In this document: one piece after another, positions 35,805-44,206 of the stretch | Layout of the letters: the number at the start of each line of letters is the position of its first letter | Numbering within the stretch: position 1 is the first letter of the stretch | From: an uncultured Alphaproteobacteria bacterium | Lineage (GTDB): Bacteria; Pseudomonadota; Alphaproteobacteria; HIMB59; GCA-002718135 | NCBI GenBank assembly: GCA_902518985.1 | Contig: CABYIF010000006.1 | Span: 1-47,851, forward strand | Direction: 5' to 3' | DNA length: 47,851 nt | Translations under genes and position numbers: made by a program | Notes under the pieces: generated by a model | The model's database searches: none | Seen by the model: only the letters and a program-made list of their open reading frames with translations | What the model was told of the DNA's origin: nothing

Positions 35805-35821
35805 TTTAGAACTATTCTAAT
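35805..35821. promoter_or_regulatory. ICE-like palindrome 2 (candidate Irr operator)
   Basis: TTTAGAACTATTCTAAT is again 13 of 14 to TTTAGAA-N3-TTCTAAA. It touches the last base of the HupE-like gene and lies about 160 bp upstream of the 119-aa gene. Having two near-identical palindromes within 550 bp, both in front of minus-strand genes, strengthens both calls. Confidence 0.65.
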
Positions 35822-36408
35822 TAAAATAATAAATAGAATCCAAAAAGCGCACAACTAAAACCAAGAATCCTTAATATTATATTTAGCAAATTATTTTTTA
35901 TAAGTGTAAGTCCAATACCAACACCAAACAGATGTAGGGCCGCAGTTCCTAAGGAAAAACCTAAAGCAAACAATAAGGGGTTTGCTGCCCAAGGCATTTC
36001 AATGCCATGAGCTAAACCATGAAATGATCCAAAAAAAACAACTGCTATCATTATAATATTTGTTGGCAATTTTTTTTCTATTGCAACTGATAAACCTAAA
36101 AAAATAACTGAAAAAATTATTCCCCATTCAATGATTTCAGAAAAAGTAATGGCTAGTAGCTCTATAAACAACCCAGCTGCACCTCCTAAAATCATAAATA
36201 AAACAAATAAAGAGGGAACTGTCCATATAGCTCTTCCACCAATTTGTGAGCTGACAACTCCAACACAAACCATTGCTAAAAAATGATCTAACCCTAAAAC
36301 AGGATGTGACAGACCATCATAAAAACCATTCATCCCAGTAAAGGTATGAGCATGTATAGGTTTAATAATAAAAAGTGTACTTATGAGAAAAAAAATTCTT
36401 AGAAACAT
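35821..36408 (-). CDS. HupE/UreJ-family membrane protein
   Basis: The 195-aa product has a signal-like first segment and about six helices. It carries the family's metal-coordinating motifs SHPVLGLDHFLAM near residue 35 and FFGSFHGLAHGIEMP near residue 127. HupE/UreJ proteins are thought to carry nickel or cobalt. No hydrogenase or urease gene is in the window, so the metal cannot be named. The gene follows the unknown 224-aa gene by 8 bases and its stop touches an ICE-like palindrome. Confidence 0.87.
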   Translation of the reverse strand: MFLRIFFLISTLFIIKPIHAHTFTGMNGFYDGLSHPVLGLDHFLAMVCVGVVSSQIGGRAIWTVPSLFVLFMILGGAAGLFIELLAITFSEIIEWGIIFSVIFLGLSVAIEKKLPTNIIMIAVVFFGSFHGLAHGIEMPWAANPLLFALGFSLGTAALHLFGVGIGLTLIKNNLLNIILRILGFSCALFGFYLLF

Positions 36409-36416
36409 ATTTAACT

Positions 36417-37091
36417 TTATGCCTTTCTTCTAAAAAACATTTTTTTAATTAAAAAATAAATAATTGTTATTAGAACTAAAAGAACAATATGAGGAATATA
36501 AGCGCGAATATCAAACTTTTGCCAGTGGACAATATCCATAAAGGGTCCAATATAGAGAATGATAGGTGTCCAAGTTAATATTTGTTCCCATAGATTGGAT
36601 CCAAAAAATTCTGCCTCACCGACCGCTAGTGAATAATGCCCTATGTTATCATCATTAAATACTTTTATATAATAAGTGCCAGCATCTATCGTAAAACTTG
36701 TTTTAAATTCTTCATTTCTTTCAGTTCCTATTTCAGGGCCTTTCCAATACCAGTCTCTTGCATAAGGTTCATACCAAGCATTCCACTCAAATCCTCTACC
36801 ATCTGCCTTGTAAATAATTTCTTGGCTTTCATTCAAAACTTCAAGAGATAACCATTTATAATCTTCATTTATTTTTGGGCTTAATATGCCTGTGTAGAAT
36901 AAAAAATCAGTGTCACTATTTATTTTATAGTAATGAGGTTCACCTTTTAGTTTTGAATAATAAGCTTTTGAAATTTCTGGGTATACTACCTCGTGTGGAT
37001 TATCAATTGATGGTGAATAGTTTATTAATTTAGGTTGATGTGCAAAAATTGATAAAGGATAAAATAATAAAAGAAAAATAAAAATTTTCAT
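36417..37091 (-). CDS. Unrecognised exported protein paired with HupE
   Basis: The 224-aa product has a signal peptide (MKIFIFLLLFYPLSIFAHQ), a soluble beta-rich domain of about 140 residues rich in Tyr and Trp (GFEWNAWYEPYARDWYWKG; TSFTIDAGTYYIKVFNDDNIGHYSLAVGEAEFF), and two C-terminal helices followed by a basic KKMFFRRKA tail. The domain looks like an Ig/C2-type beta sandwich facing the periplasm. I do not recognise a named family. Tight linkage to the HupE-like gene suggests a joint role in metal handling. Confidence 0.65.
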   Translation of the reverse strand: MKIFIFLLLFYPLSIFAHQPKLINYSPSIDNPHEVVYPEISKAYYSKLKGEPHYYKINSDTDFLFYTGILSPKINEDYKWLSLEVLNESQEIIYKADGRGFEWNAWYEPYARDWYWKGPEIGTERNEEFKTSFTIDAGTYYIKVFNDDNIGHYSLAVGEAEFFGSNLWEQILTWTPIILYIGPFMDIVHWQKFDIRAYIPHIVLLVLITIIYFLIKKMFFRRKA

Positions 37092-37139
37092 GATTACTTA
37101 TAGAAATTAAATTAATATTTTTCAATGAATGTAAGGTTT

Positions 37140-37157
37140 GGGGCCACTTTGGGCCCC
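37140..37157. terminator. GC-rich hairpin after hsp20
   Basis: GGGGCC-ACTTTG-GGCCCC gives a 6-bp all-GC stem, striking in this A+T-rich DNA. It begins 10 bases after the hsp20 stop on the minus strand. Neither side has a clear T run, so intrinsic termination would be weak; it may instead protect the 3' end of the hsp20 mRNA. Confidence 0.45.
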
Positions 37158-37166
37158 TATCCAAGA

Positions 37167-37604
37167 CTACTTTATTGAAATTAATCTAGCTTTTTTTTCT
37201 TCTGGAATAATTCTCTCGAGATCAATTGATAAAAGTCCATTTTTCAATTCAGCATCTTTAACTTTGATGTCTTCTGAAATTGTGAACGATCTTTCAAATT
37301 GTCTAGTTGAGATACCTTTATGAATTACACCATTACCATTTTCATTAACCACTTTTTCTTTGGCTTTATTTCTAACAGTTAGGTTATTTTCTTTTAATTC
37401 AATCTCAATATCTTCTTTACTATATCCAGCGAGAGCGACTTCAATTTTATAATTATGCTCATCAACTCTATGAATATTATAAGGTGGATAGTTTGTATTA
37501 TATCGTTCTGTGGACTCTAACATTCTATCAAATTCATCAAAAATCGAGTCAAACCCAACGGAAAATGGTCTTAGAGAATTCCAAACGGATAGGTTTCTAG
37601 TCAT
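37167..37604 (-). CDS. Small heat-shock protein Hsp20 (IbpA-like)
   Basis: An alpha-crystallin-type chaperone that holds unfolded proteins. The start MTRNLSVWNSLRPFSVGFDSIFDEFDRML is like IbpA. The crystallin domain runs through YKIEVALAGYSKEDIEIELKENNLTVRNKA and RSFTISEDIKVKDAELKNGLLSIDLERIIPEEKK, with GLLSIDL as the A-x-x-x-n-G-v-L motif. The ORF track starts at 37646; a GGAG Shine-Dalgarno before 37604 and the family start decide for 37604, giving 145 aa. The promoter upstream is of RpoH type. Confidence 0.93.
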   Translation of the reverse strand: MTRNLSVWNSLRPFSVGFDSIFDEFDRMLESTERYNTNYPPYNIHRVDEHNYKIEVALAGYSKEDIEIELKENNLTVRNKAKEKVVNENGNGVIHKGISTRQFERSFTISEDIKVKDAELKNGLLSIDLERIIPEEKKARLISIK

Positions 37605-37667
37605 AATAACTCCTTTATTCAGCAAGTTTATTTTGTCAGCACCCACAATGGCATACCGACAATTAGT

Positions 37668-37695
37668 ATTTGGGGATGATTAAATTTAATTCAAG
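37668..37695 (-). promoter_or_regulatory. RpoH (sigma-32) type promoter of hsp20
   Basis: On the minus strand CTTGAA (37690-37695), a 14-base spacer and CCCCAAAT (37668-37675) match the heat-shock promoter CTTGAAA-N11-15-CCCCATNT. It stands 64 bp upstream of the hsp20 ATG, just past the O-methyltransferase stop. Confidence 0.75.
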
Positions 37696-37701
37696 TCTTT
37701 G

Positions 37702-38358
37702 TTATTTTTTTCTTATAAACGACAATCCATCAGATAGTGGTAGCAGAGAAAATTCCACTCTTGAGTCATTTTGTATTTTTAAGTTTAGATCTCGGATAGT
37801 GTTTGTTTGTGAGTCCTGTTTAGCTTCATCCACAACATCACCATGCCAAAGCATATTATCAATCATTATAATCCCATTAGAGACTAACAAATTAAGTGAT
37901 AGCTCATAGTAATTTGGATAATTGTTTTTATCAGCATCGATAAAAATTAAATCGTAAATGTGTTGTCGGTCTATCATGCTTTGCATCACCTCCACACCAT
38001 CTCCAATAATCGATTCAATTTTTGAACTCACATTACCTAGCTCCCAATATTTTTTTGCTAAGGGTAAAAATTCGTCTGAATTATCAATAGTTACAATTTT
38101 CCCTGAGTCAGGCAAGCCTCTAGCTAAAAACAAAGTGCTCATGCCTGTAAATCTACCAATTTCTAAACAGTTTTTTACTTTAGAAATTTTAGCAATGATT
38201 TCTAAAAACTGACCTTGTTCTTTAGCAATCTGCATTTGTGAAACACTGCCAAGTTTTAAAGTTTCATTTTCTAGTTCAGTAATTGTTTTGTCTTCACGAT
38301 AACCAACACTTTGTAAATATTGAACAAGTGCCTCATTAATTTCAGTTTGAGTGCTCAT
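37702..38358 (-). CDS. CCoAOMT-family O-methyltransferase
   Basis: The 218-aa class I SAM methyltransferase has motif I KNCLEIGRFTGMSTLFLARGLPDSGKIVTIDN and YDLIFIDADKNNYPNYYELSLNLL with the metal-binding Asp. It resembles bacterial catechol/caffeoyl-CoA O-methyltransferase relatives, whose substrates are mostly unknown. Its ATG overlaps the deoA stop by one base (TAATG), so it is the last gene of the nucleoside salvage run, though no link to nucleosides is obvious. Confidence 0.9.
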   Translation of the reverse strand: MSTQTEINEALVQYLQSVGYREDKTITELENETLKLGSVSQMQIAKEQGQFLEIIAKISKVKNCLEIGRFTGMSTLFLARGLPDSGKIVTIDNSDEFLPLAKKYWELGNVSSKIESIIGDGVEVMQSMIDRQHIYDLIFIDADKNNYPNYYELSLNLLVSNGIIMIDNMLWHGDVVDEAKQDSQTNTIRDLNLKIQNDSRVEFSLLPLSDGLSFIRKK

Positions 38359-39668
38359 TAGTTAATAGTTTCAAATATTTCAGATAATTTTTGAGTTTTT
38401 TTGTCTGATATGATGAAGCATCCTAGTATTTTATTTATTAAATTATCATCAATATTTTTATTTGAGTATAAACTTAATAAAGGAGTTGAGGAGTTAATTT
38501 CATCACCAACATTGAGAACATTATTATATCCAACTCCATAATCTATTTTATCAGTAACCTGTTTTCTCCCGCCTCCAAGTTCGATGAGTATAAGGCCTAA
38601 ATCCCTGGTATGAATTTTTTCTATCCAGCCTTCTTCTTTACAAAATATATCTTTTCGAATGGAAGTATTAGTTAGGTCTTTTTCATAAGAGGTTAAAATA
38701 TTTTTAGGTCCACCCAAAGCTGCAACCATCATTTCAAATTTTTCTGCAGCAAGCCCATTATTAATGACTGTATTAATTTTATTATATGCATCTTCTTTAG
38801 AAATTTTATAAATATTTACTAACAACGAAGATATTAATTCGTTAGTGATCTTCTCTAATCGGTGATCTTTAAAATCATTTTTCATATATTTTATACATTC
38901 TAATATCTCTAGCGTATGGCCAGCACTTTTACCTAAAACCTGATTCATATCTGTTAATATGGCTTCACAATGTAAGCCAGCCCCTTTAGCCACTCTTACC
39001 AAGGAGTTGGACAAATCTCTTGCTATATCAATAGTACTATTAAAAGATCCGTTACCTACTTTTACATCAAGCACTAGAGATGAAAGACCACTTGCAATTT
39101 TTTTTGAAAGAATAGATGATGTTATTAGAGGTAATGATTCTACTGTACCTACGATATCTCTTATAGAGTATAATTTTTTATCCGCTGGTGCTAAATTAGA
39201 AGTTTGTCCTATAATTGCGCACCCAACATCTTTTACAACTTTTTTAAAGGTCTCTAAATCAGGTTTTGTATTGTAACCAGGTATTGAGTCAAATTTATCA
39301 AGTGTACCACCCGTATGACCTAAACCTCTACCTGAAATCATTGGAACATATAATCCACACGCTGCAAGAATTGGTGCCAAAACAATACTGGTCTTGTCTC
39401 CAACACCACCAGTCGAGTGTTTGTCACATACCAAATCACTATCCATAATTTCAGACCAATTCAGTGTATCACCTGAATTTGTCATTGCCTCAGTTAAATA
39501 AACAGTTTCTTCAGGAGTCATTCCATTTGAAAAAATTGCCATACTCATTGCAGCAATTTGAGCATCTGAAAATGATCCATCTGTTAAACCATCTACAAAA
39601 TGGATGATCTCTTGTTTTGATAAAGCTTTGTTATCCCTTTTTTTTCTAATTATCTCTTGAGGTATCAT
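38358..39668 (-). CDS. deoA: Thymidine phosphorylase
   Basis: DeoA splits thymidine or deoxyuridine with phosphate to base and deoxyribose-1-phosphate. The 436-aa product carries DLVCDKHSTGGVGDKTSIVLAPILAACG, the phosphate-binding signature, plus SGRGLGHTGGTLDKFDSIPGY and KIASGLSSLVLDVKVGNGSF. Length is normal. It overlaps the end of the purine phosphorylase gene by 23 bases. The last 100 residues are more divergent than the core. Confidence 0.93.
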   Translation of the reverse strand: MIPQEIIRKKRDNKALSKQEIIHFVDGLTDGSFSDAQIAAMSMAIFSNGMTPEETVYLTEAMTNSGDTLNWSEIMDSDLVCDKHSTGGVGDKTSIVLAPILAACGLYVPMISGRGLGHTGGTLDKFDSIPGYNTKPDLETFKKVVKDVGCAIIGQTSNLAPADKKLYSIRDIVGTVESLPLITSSILSKKIASGLSSLVLDVKVGNGSFNSTIDIARDLSNSLVRVAKGAGLHCEAILTDMNQVLGKSAGHTLEILECIKYMKNDFKDHRLEKITNELISSLLVNIYKISKEDAYNKINTVINNGLAAEKFEMMVAALGGPKNILTSYEKDLTNTSIRKDIFCKEEGWIEKIHTRDLGLILIELGGGRKQVTDKIDYGVGYNNVLNVGDEINSSTPLLSLYSNKNIDDNLINKILGCFIISDKKTQKLSEIFETIN

Positions 39669-40476
39669 CGAATTGAACTTCTTGTATAAATTGTTTAATT
39701 AAATTTAGAACGTTGTTTTCTGCTAAACTTGCATTCTCTAAAGTTTCTTGATGACTTAATTTTGTTTTATTCATACCAGCAGCTAAGTTTGTAATCACAC
39801 TAATACCAATAACAGGAAGACTGCAATGGTTTGCAACTAAAACCTCAGGTACCGTTGACATTCCAACTGCATTGCCTCCTATTACTTTTAAAGCATTGAT
39901 TTCAGCCGGTGTTTCAAAATTTGGGCCTGAGTACATACAATAAACACCTTCATAAATTTTTTGATCCATTTTTTTAGCGACTTGTATTAATTGATTTCTA
40001 TAAAATTTGTGATAACCATCACTCATATCATGAAAACGAGGGCCATATTCTTCGGCATTGGCTCCAATAAGTGGATTGAAACCACTCCAGTTTATATGAT
40101 CCTTAATTGCCATTAAACTTCCAGCCGGCATAGCTTCATCTAAACTTCCTGCTGCATTTGTGACAATTAATAATTTACATCCAATATCCTTTATAACTCT
40201 TATAGGTGAAGCTAAGCTTTGAGGATTGTGCCCCTCATAAATATGTGATCTTCCATACATGCAAACAACATTTAAGTTATTTATTTTTCCTAACACTAAT
40301 TTACCTGCATGACCTTTTACAGTTGGCTGTGGAAAATCAGATAACTGTTCATATGAAATTGATTCTTGAATATCTTTTTCTTCAAAAAAATTTGTTAGTC
40401 CACTTCCTAAAATTACTGCAATATCTGGTGAGCTATTATTGGTTATTTCTAAAAATTTTTTTGCCGAAGATTGCAT
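39646..40476 (-). CDS. Purine nucleoside phosphorylase (trimeric type)
   Basis: The 276-aa enzyme cleaves inosine or guanosine with phosphate. Blocks: DIAVILGSGLTNF, VKGHAGKLVLG, CMYGRSHIYEGH, LIVTNAAGSLDEAMPAGSLM, MYSGPNFETPAEI and GGNAVGMSTVPEVLVANHC. ISVITNLAAGM carries the Asn that in trimeric PNPs favours 6-oxopurines. It would use the inosine made by adenosine deaminase. Its ATG overlaps the cdd stop by one base. Confidence 0.92.
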   Translation of the reverse strand: MQSSAKKFLEITNNSSPDIAVILGSGLTNFFEEKDIQESISYEQLSDFPQPTVKGHAGKLVLGKINNLNVVCMYGRSHIYEGHNPQSLASPIRVIKDIGCKLLIVTNAAGSLDEAMPAGSLMAIKDHINWSGFNPLIGANAEEYGPRFHDMSDGYHKFYRNQLIQVAKKMDQKIYEGVYCMYSGPNFETPAEINALKVIGGNAVGMSTVPEVLVANHCSLPVIGISVITNLAAGMNKTKLSHQETLENASLAENNVLNLIKQFIQEVQFDDTSRDN

Positions 40477-40892
40477 TAGAGATTCTCGGGACCGAAAGAG
40501 TCTGGAAGTAATTCTTCGAGCGTAGATGTTTTCATATGACCTTTTTCATTACACATATGAATCTTGGTATCTAGAGCAGCAAATTCTCTCAACCTTTGTC
40601 TACAACCACCACAAGGTGAACACAGTAATTCACCAGAGCCAATAACTACAACTTCTAAAATTTTTTTGTTTCCATTAGATATCATATTTCCAATTGCAGT
40701 TGCTTCAGCGCACTGTGATTGAGGATATGCCGCATTTTCAACATTACAACCAGTTATAATTTTACTATCTTCTGTTAGAAAGGCTGCGCCTACTTTAAAA
40801 TTTGAATAAGGAACGTGGGCTTGCTCTCTCACTTCTTTTGCAGCTTTAAATAAACTATCAAAATTTTCTGAAACCATATTCTTGTTTAACAT
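40476..40892 (-). CDS. cdd: Cytidine deaminase
   Basis: The 138-aa zinc enzyme converts cytidine or deoxycytidine to uridine forms. Motifs: AHVPYSNFKVGAAFLTEDSKIITGCNVENAAYPQSQCAEATAIGNMI, with CAE as first zinc motif, and LLCSPCGGCRQRLREFA as the second. It leads the run cdd-PNP-deoA-O-methyltransferase. The start may be 40892 or the ATG at 40877; neither has a strong Shine-Dalgarno. Confidence 0.94.
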   Translation of the reverse strand: MLNKNMVSENFDSLFKAAKEVREQAHVPYSNFKVGAAFLTEDSKIITGCNVENAAYPQSQCAEATAIGNMISNGNKKILEVVVIGSGELLCSPCGGCRQRLREFAALDTKIHMCNEKGHMKTSTLEELLPDSFGPENL

Positions 40893-40918
40893 GAAATTAC
40901 TAAAAAAATTATTTATTT

Positions 40919-42070
40919 CTAAATCTTAAACAATTCTTGAGACAAATCAGCAAGTTCATCTCCCCAAAAAACTTCTTTACGCAAATATTCTGGATCTTGG
41001 TTAAAACAAACAGACATTGCAGAATTATAGACAGCCCTAGAGTCAATAGTGGAGTTTAGATCTCTTCCTTCAAATAATTCTTTCTTTTTGAGTCCAGGCC
41101 AATCTGTATAAACCTGAGATTTTTTTAATAGACCTCCTGCCATTAGTATTGCACTTCCATATCCGTGTTCTGTACCATATCCTCCATTTTGTTTTATGGT
41201 TCGGCCAAATTCTGTCAAAGTTAAAATAAGTGTATTATCAAATGCTTTGCCTAGATTTTCATGTAAGATAGTAACGATTCCATTTACCTCTTCTAGTTCA
41301 TCAGCATGAGCTCCATCTACACCGCCTTGTGCAGTATGAGTATCAAAACCATCTAAATCAAACACAGCTACTCTAGGACCACTTTGATCTTTTAATTGTT
41401 TGGCTGCTTCCAGAGCAAGTTTTTTCCTATCGTCTGAGTCTGTAGCTATTTGCATTGATAATGGTCTTTGCCTAATTGTATCAAGTGTAGATTTAATTAG
41501 CTCATTATGTTCACCTTTAAATTCACTATAAATTTGATCTATTAATTTTGTTTCAACAAAATCAGGTGAGGGAAAGAAATTGTTATTCTGCGGTACACCT
41601 CTTAATAAAAGTGGCATTGGTAAAGATATTGCTAAGCCTTGTCCTATAATATTTGACGCAAGCAGCCCCCTTCCGAGCCATCCTGTTTTTTCTTTATATG
41701 GAATATGTGCTCCTGTTTCCATTAAGTTTTGTCCGTCAAAGTGAGATCTCCCTGTGTAAGGAATATTAGTTGCATGGACAAATGCTGCTTGATTTTTTTC
41801 CCAAAGCTTATAAAAAATTTCTAATTTAGGATGAAGCCCAAAATCACTATTCAACTTAAGTACATCTTCTAAAATAAGTTTTTTTCTTAATTTTTTTAGA
41901 CGTTTATCTCCAATTACGGGTACTGCTGTTAAACCATCCATGCCTCCACGAAGTGAAATTATAATTAGATTTTTTTTCTTCATGGAAGCAGAACTTATTT
42001 TTGGAAAGTATCCAGAAAGAAATAATGTTGTTGACCCCCCAATAAGAAAATTTCTTCTTGTACAGTTCAT
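40919..42070 (-). CDS. DUF1501 exported protein
   Basis: The 383-aa product begins with a Tat signal (CTRRNFLIGGSTTLFLSGYFPKISSA). The body fits DUF1501, a sulfatase-like alkaline phosphatase fold: IISLRGGMDGLTAVPVIGD, TNIPYTGRSHFDGQNLMETG, VAVFDLDGFDTHTAQGG, LILTLTEFGRTIKQNGGYGTEHGYGSAILMAGG. DUF1501 genes are nearly always paired with DUF1800, as here (4-base ATGA overlap). The molecular role is not established. Confidence 0.9.
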   Translation of the reverse strand: MNCTRRNFLIGGSTTLFLSGYFPKISSASMKKKNLIIISLRGGMDGLTAVPVIGDKRLKKLRKKLILEDVLKLNSDFGLHPKLEIFYKLWEKNQAAFVHATNIPYTGRSHFDGQNLMETGAHIPYKEKTGWLGRGLLASNIIGQGLAISLPMPLLLRGVPQNNNFFPSPDFVETKLIDQIYSEFKGEHNELIKSTLDTIRQRPLSMQIATDSDDRKKLALEAAKQLKDQSGPRVAVFDLDGFDTHTAQGGVDGAHADELEEVNGIVTILHENLGKAFDNTLILTLTEFGRTIKQNGGYGTEHGYGSAILMAGGLLKKSQVYTDWPGLKKKELFEGRDLNSTIDSRAVYNSAMSVCFNQDPEYLRKEVFWGDELADLSQELFKI

Positions 42071-43503
42071 ACTTTAAGTACTCCTGGTAAATTACATATA
42101 ACTCCATATTTTCTACCTAAATCTTTATCTGATGTACCAAACCTAAATTGATGAATAAGTGAAGCCATATTTTCATAATCTTCAAAATTATTTTTAAGAC
42201 AAGCTATAATAAAATCATGTGAATTATTTTCAGATTTAACAAGTATTGGAAGTTCAATTGAAGCAAACCAAAACCTACGCAACAATAATTCTGGCGATAC
42301 CCAATCAATCTCAAAATCACTCCAACCATTAGGTTGTTTAGCACGATATGGTGAATTACCAATTTCTCTAAGTATCCATGATAATTGTCTTTGTTTACTA
42401 GTTGGTTTGGATTTAAATGCATAATTCATTTTTTTTGCAGAAAGCGGGATACTTAAATCAAACATTCTAGATAATTGCATCAACCAAATTTCTGGTGGAT
42501 GAAATTTATGTGTTGTCTCATTGTATTTATAAGCTTGAGTTATAACTGCTTTATGAATTTCAGTTAGGCTACCATTGGATCTGTTCCATGCTTCTATTAC
42601 TGGGCTTATCATTTCTTGAGTTGGTTCATCTGTAATAAAATGTCTGCATAATTTTGTTGAAATAAATTTTATACAGATTGGATGAGTTGCTAAATCATGA
42701 ATAACTTTTGCAAGCTCTCTTTTTGCATCATTTTTATACTTGACCCCTAAAACAATTTTATCTCCTTTCTGATGCATCTCTTGATCAAACCATACATCAC
42801 CTGTTTCTAGATTTTTCCTACTCCATTTATGACTCCAGCCTGTCATAATATAAGCTAACTGAATGACATCTTCCTGGGTGTATCCAGCATTTGGAGATAC
42901 GGTATGTAGTTCTAATAATTCTCTGGCGTGATTTTCATTTATCGTCTCCCTCCACTCCATTCCTTTTTTAGAATTGGGTCCAAAGGACTCTGAATTATCA
43001 AGGTGGTGTATCATGCACCAAGAAGTCGTGACTGACAGTACCATTTCTTCGAAAGTTTTGACCATATTAGGTCTAATAATTTCACGTTGATAAGGCCCAG
43101 TACTAAACTCAGCCAAAAAATCTTTTTCACTTATAGCAAAGTGATTTCCCCAGAATAGCCAGAAACGTTCAAAAACAGGTTGAGTGCTGTGCCTTGTTTG
43201 ATAATGACGAATAGCGTGTTCATTTAATTCAAAATATCTTTCACCAGTTTTTATTCTCAATTCATCTTTTGCTTTTTTGTAAGCATTTTTATCATTTTTA
43301 AATTTTTTTCTTAATACTTCTCTATCTCCATAAACCCATTCACCATATTTTTTTCTTAATTCTTTTTCTGTTGGTATTGTGCCTGGCCATAAAAGATCGG
43401 GTATTGAATTTAATTGGTTTAATGCCCAATTAAGAGGATCTTTATCTTGTTTTTCATTTGGAGATAAACCAAAAGCAACTCGTCTATAAAATTTTAATGA
43501 CAT
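42067..43503 (-). CDS. DUF1800 protein
   Basis: The 478-aa product has the DUF1800 layout: FYRRVAFGLSPNEKQ at the start, FWLFWGNHFAIS, NENHARELLELHTVSPNAGYTQEDVIQLAYIMTGWSHKW, and FISTKLCRHFITDEPTQEMI. No signal peptide is evident, unlike its partner. It is the upstream gene of the DUF1800-DUF1501 pair; function is unknown but a joint envelope role is commonly assumed. It is divergent from the TrpF-like gene by about 50 bp. Confidence 0.9.
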   Translation of the reverse strand: MSLKFYRRVAFGLSPNEKQDKDPLNWALNQLNSIPDLLWPGTIPTEKELRKKYGEWVYGDREVLRKKFKNDKNAYKKAKDELRIKTGERYFELNEHAIRHYQTRHSTQPVFERFWLFWGNHFAISEKDFLAEFSTGPYQREIIRPNMVKTFEEMVLSVTTSWCMIHHLDNSESFGPNSKKGMEWRETINENHARELLELHTVSPNAGYTQEDVIQLAYIMTGWSHKWSRKNLETGDVWFDQEMHQKGDKIVLGVKYKNDAKRELAKVIHDLATHPICIKFISTKLCRHFITDEPTQEMISPVIEAWNRSNGSLTEIHKAVITQAYKYNETTHKFHPPEIWLMQLSRMFDLSIPLSAKKMNYAFKSKPTSKQRQLSWILREIGNSPYRAKQPNGWSDFEIDWVSPELLLRRFWFASIELPILVKSENNSHDFIIACLKNNFEDYENMASLIHQFRFGTSDKDLGRKYGVICNLPGVLKV

Positions 43504-43555
43504 TTTTAAAAAAAGTAGTTTACATGTATTTACAATAGTTAGATATTAAATCTTG

Positions 43556-44206
43556 ATGAAAAAAATACCTCTTAAAATATGTGGCATAACAAATAAAAAA
43601 TCAGTTGAGATGGCATATAAAAATAAAGTAAAATCATTAGGTTTTGCTAGTAAAAATCTGAATGGACCAAACACTGTTAGTGATAAAAAAATACAAATAT
43701 TAATTAAAGAATGTAAAAACTATAAAATAGAATCGGTACTTTTAACACAATATGTCTCTTTAGATAAATTGGTTAAACAGATAGATTTCACTAAACCAAA
43801 AACAATATCTTGCTCCTATCACTTTGATAAAAAAGAGCTAATCGCAATAAGAAAAACTTTTAAAAGATTGAGAATTGGCATTGCTGTCAATCCAGAAAAT
43901 TTTAACATTAATTATTTAAAAAGTATAAAAGATATAGTTAACGTAATTTATTATGATTTGAATGTTTATAAAACTAAATCTATCAAAAAATATTCGTTAG
44001 AAAATAACTTAGATCAAATAAATTGGATTAAACGGCTTAAAATTCCTATTTTCATTGGCGGTGGTATAAATCAAAGTAATGTAAGTAAAATAATAAATGC
44101 TGTCAAACCTGATGGCCTAGATATCTCACGAAGTCTTAAAAATTCTAAAAATATTTTATCTTCTAAAAAACTAAATTCTTTTTTATCTCAAATTTCTGTT
44201 GCTTAA
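43556..44206 (+). CDS. Divergent TrpF-like (phosphoribosylanthranilate isomerase fold) protein
   Basis: The 216-aa product resembles TrpF at the ends: LKICGITNKKSVEMA, with Cys9 as the catalytic base position, VIYYDLN, with Asp134 as a possible acid, and the phosphate-binding IFIGGGINQSNVSKIINAVKPDGLDISRSLK. The usual QLHG motif reads TISCSYHF, and the substrate Arg after strand 2 is lost (NLNGPNT). It may be a fast-evolving TrpF or a changed activity. The track's first Met is TTG at 43553; ATG at 43556 is preferred. It stands alone on the plus strand beside the folate operon. Confidence 0.72.
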   Translation: MKKIPLKICGITNKKSVEMAYKNKVKSLGFASKNLNGPNTVSDKKIQILIKECKNYKIESVLLTQYVSLDKLVKQIDFTKPKTISCSYHFDKKELIAIRKTFKRLRIGIAVNPENFNINYLKSIKDIVNVIYYDLNVYKTKSIKKYSLENNLDQINWIKRLKIPIFIGGGINQSNVSKIINAVKPDGLDISRSLKNSKNILSSKKLNSFLSQISVA

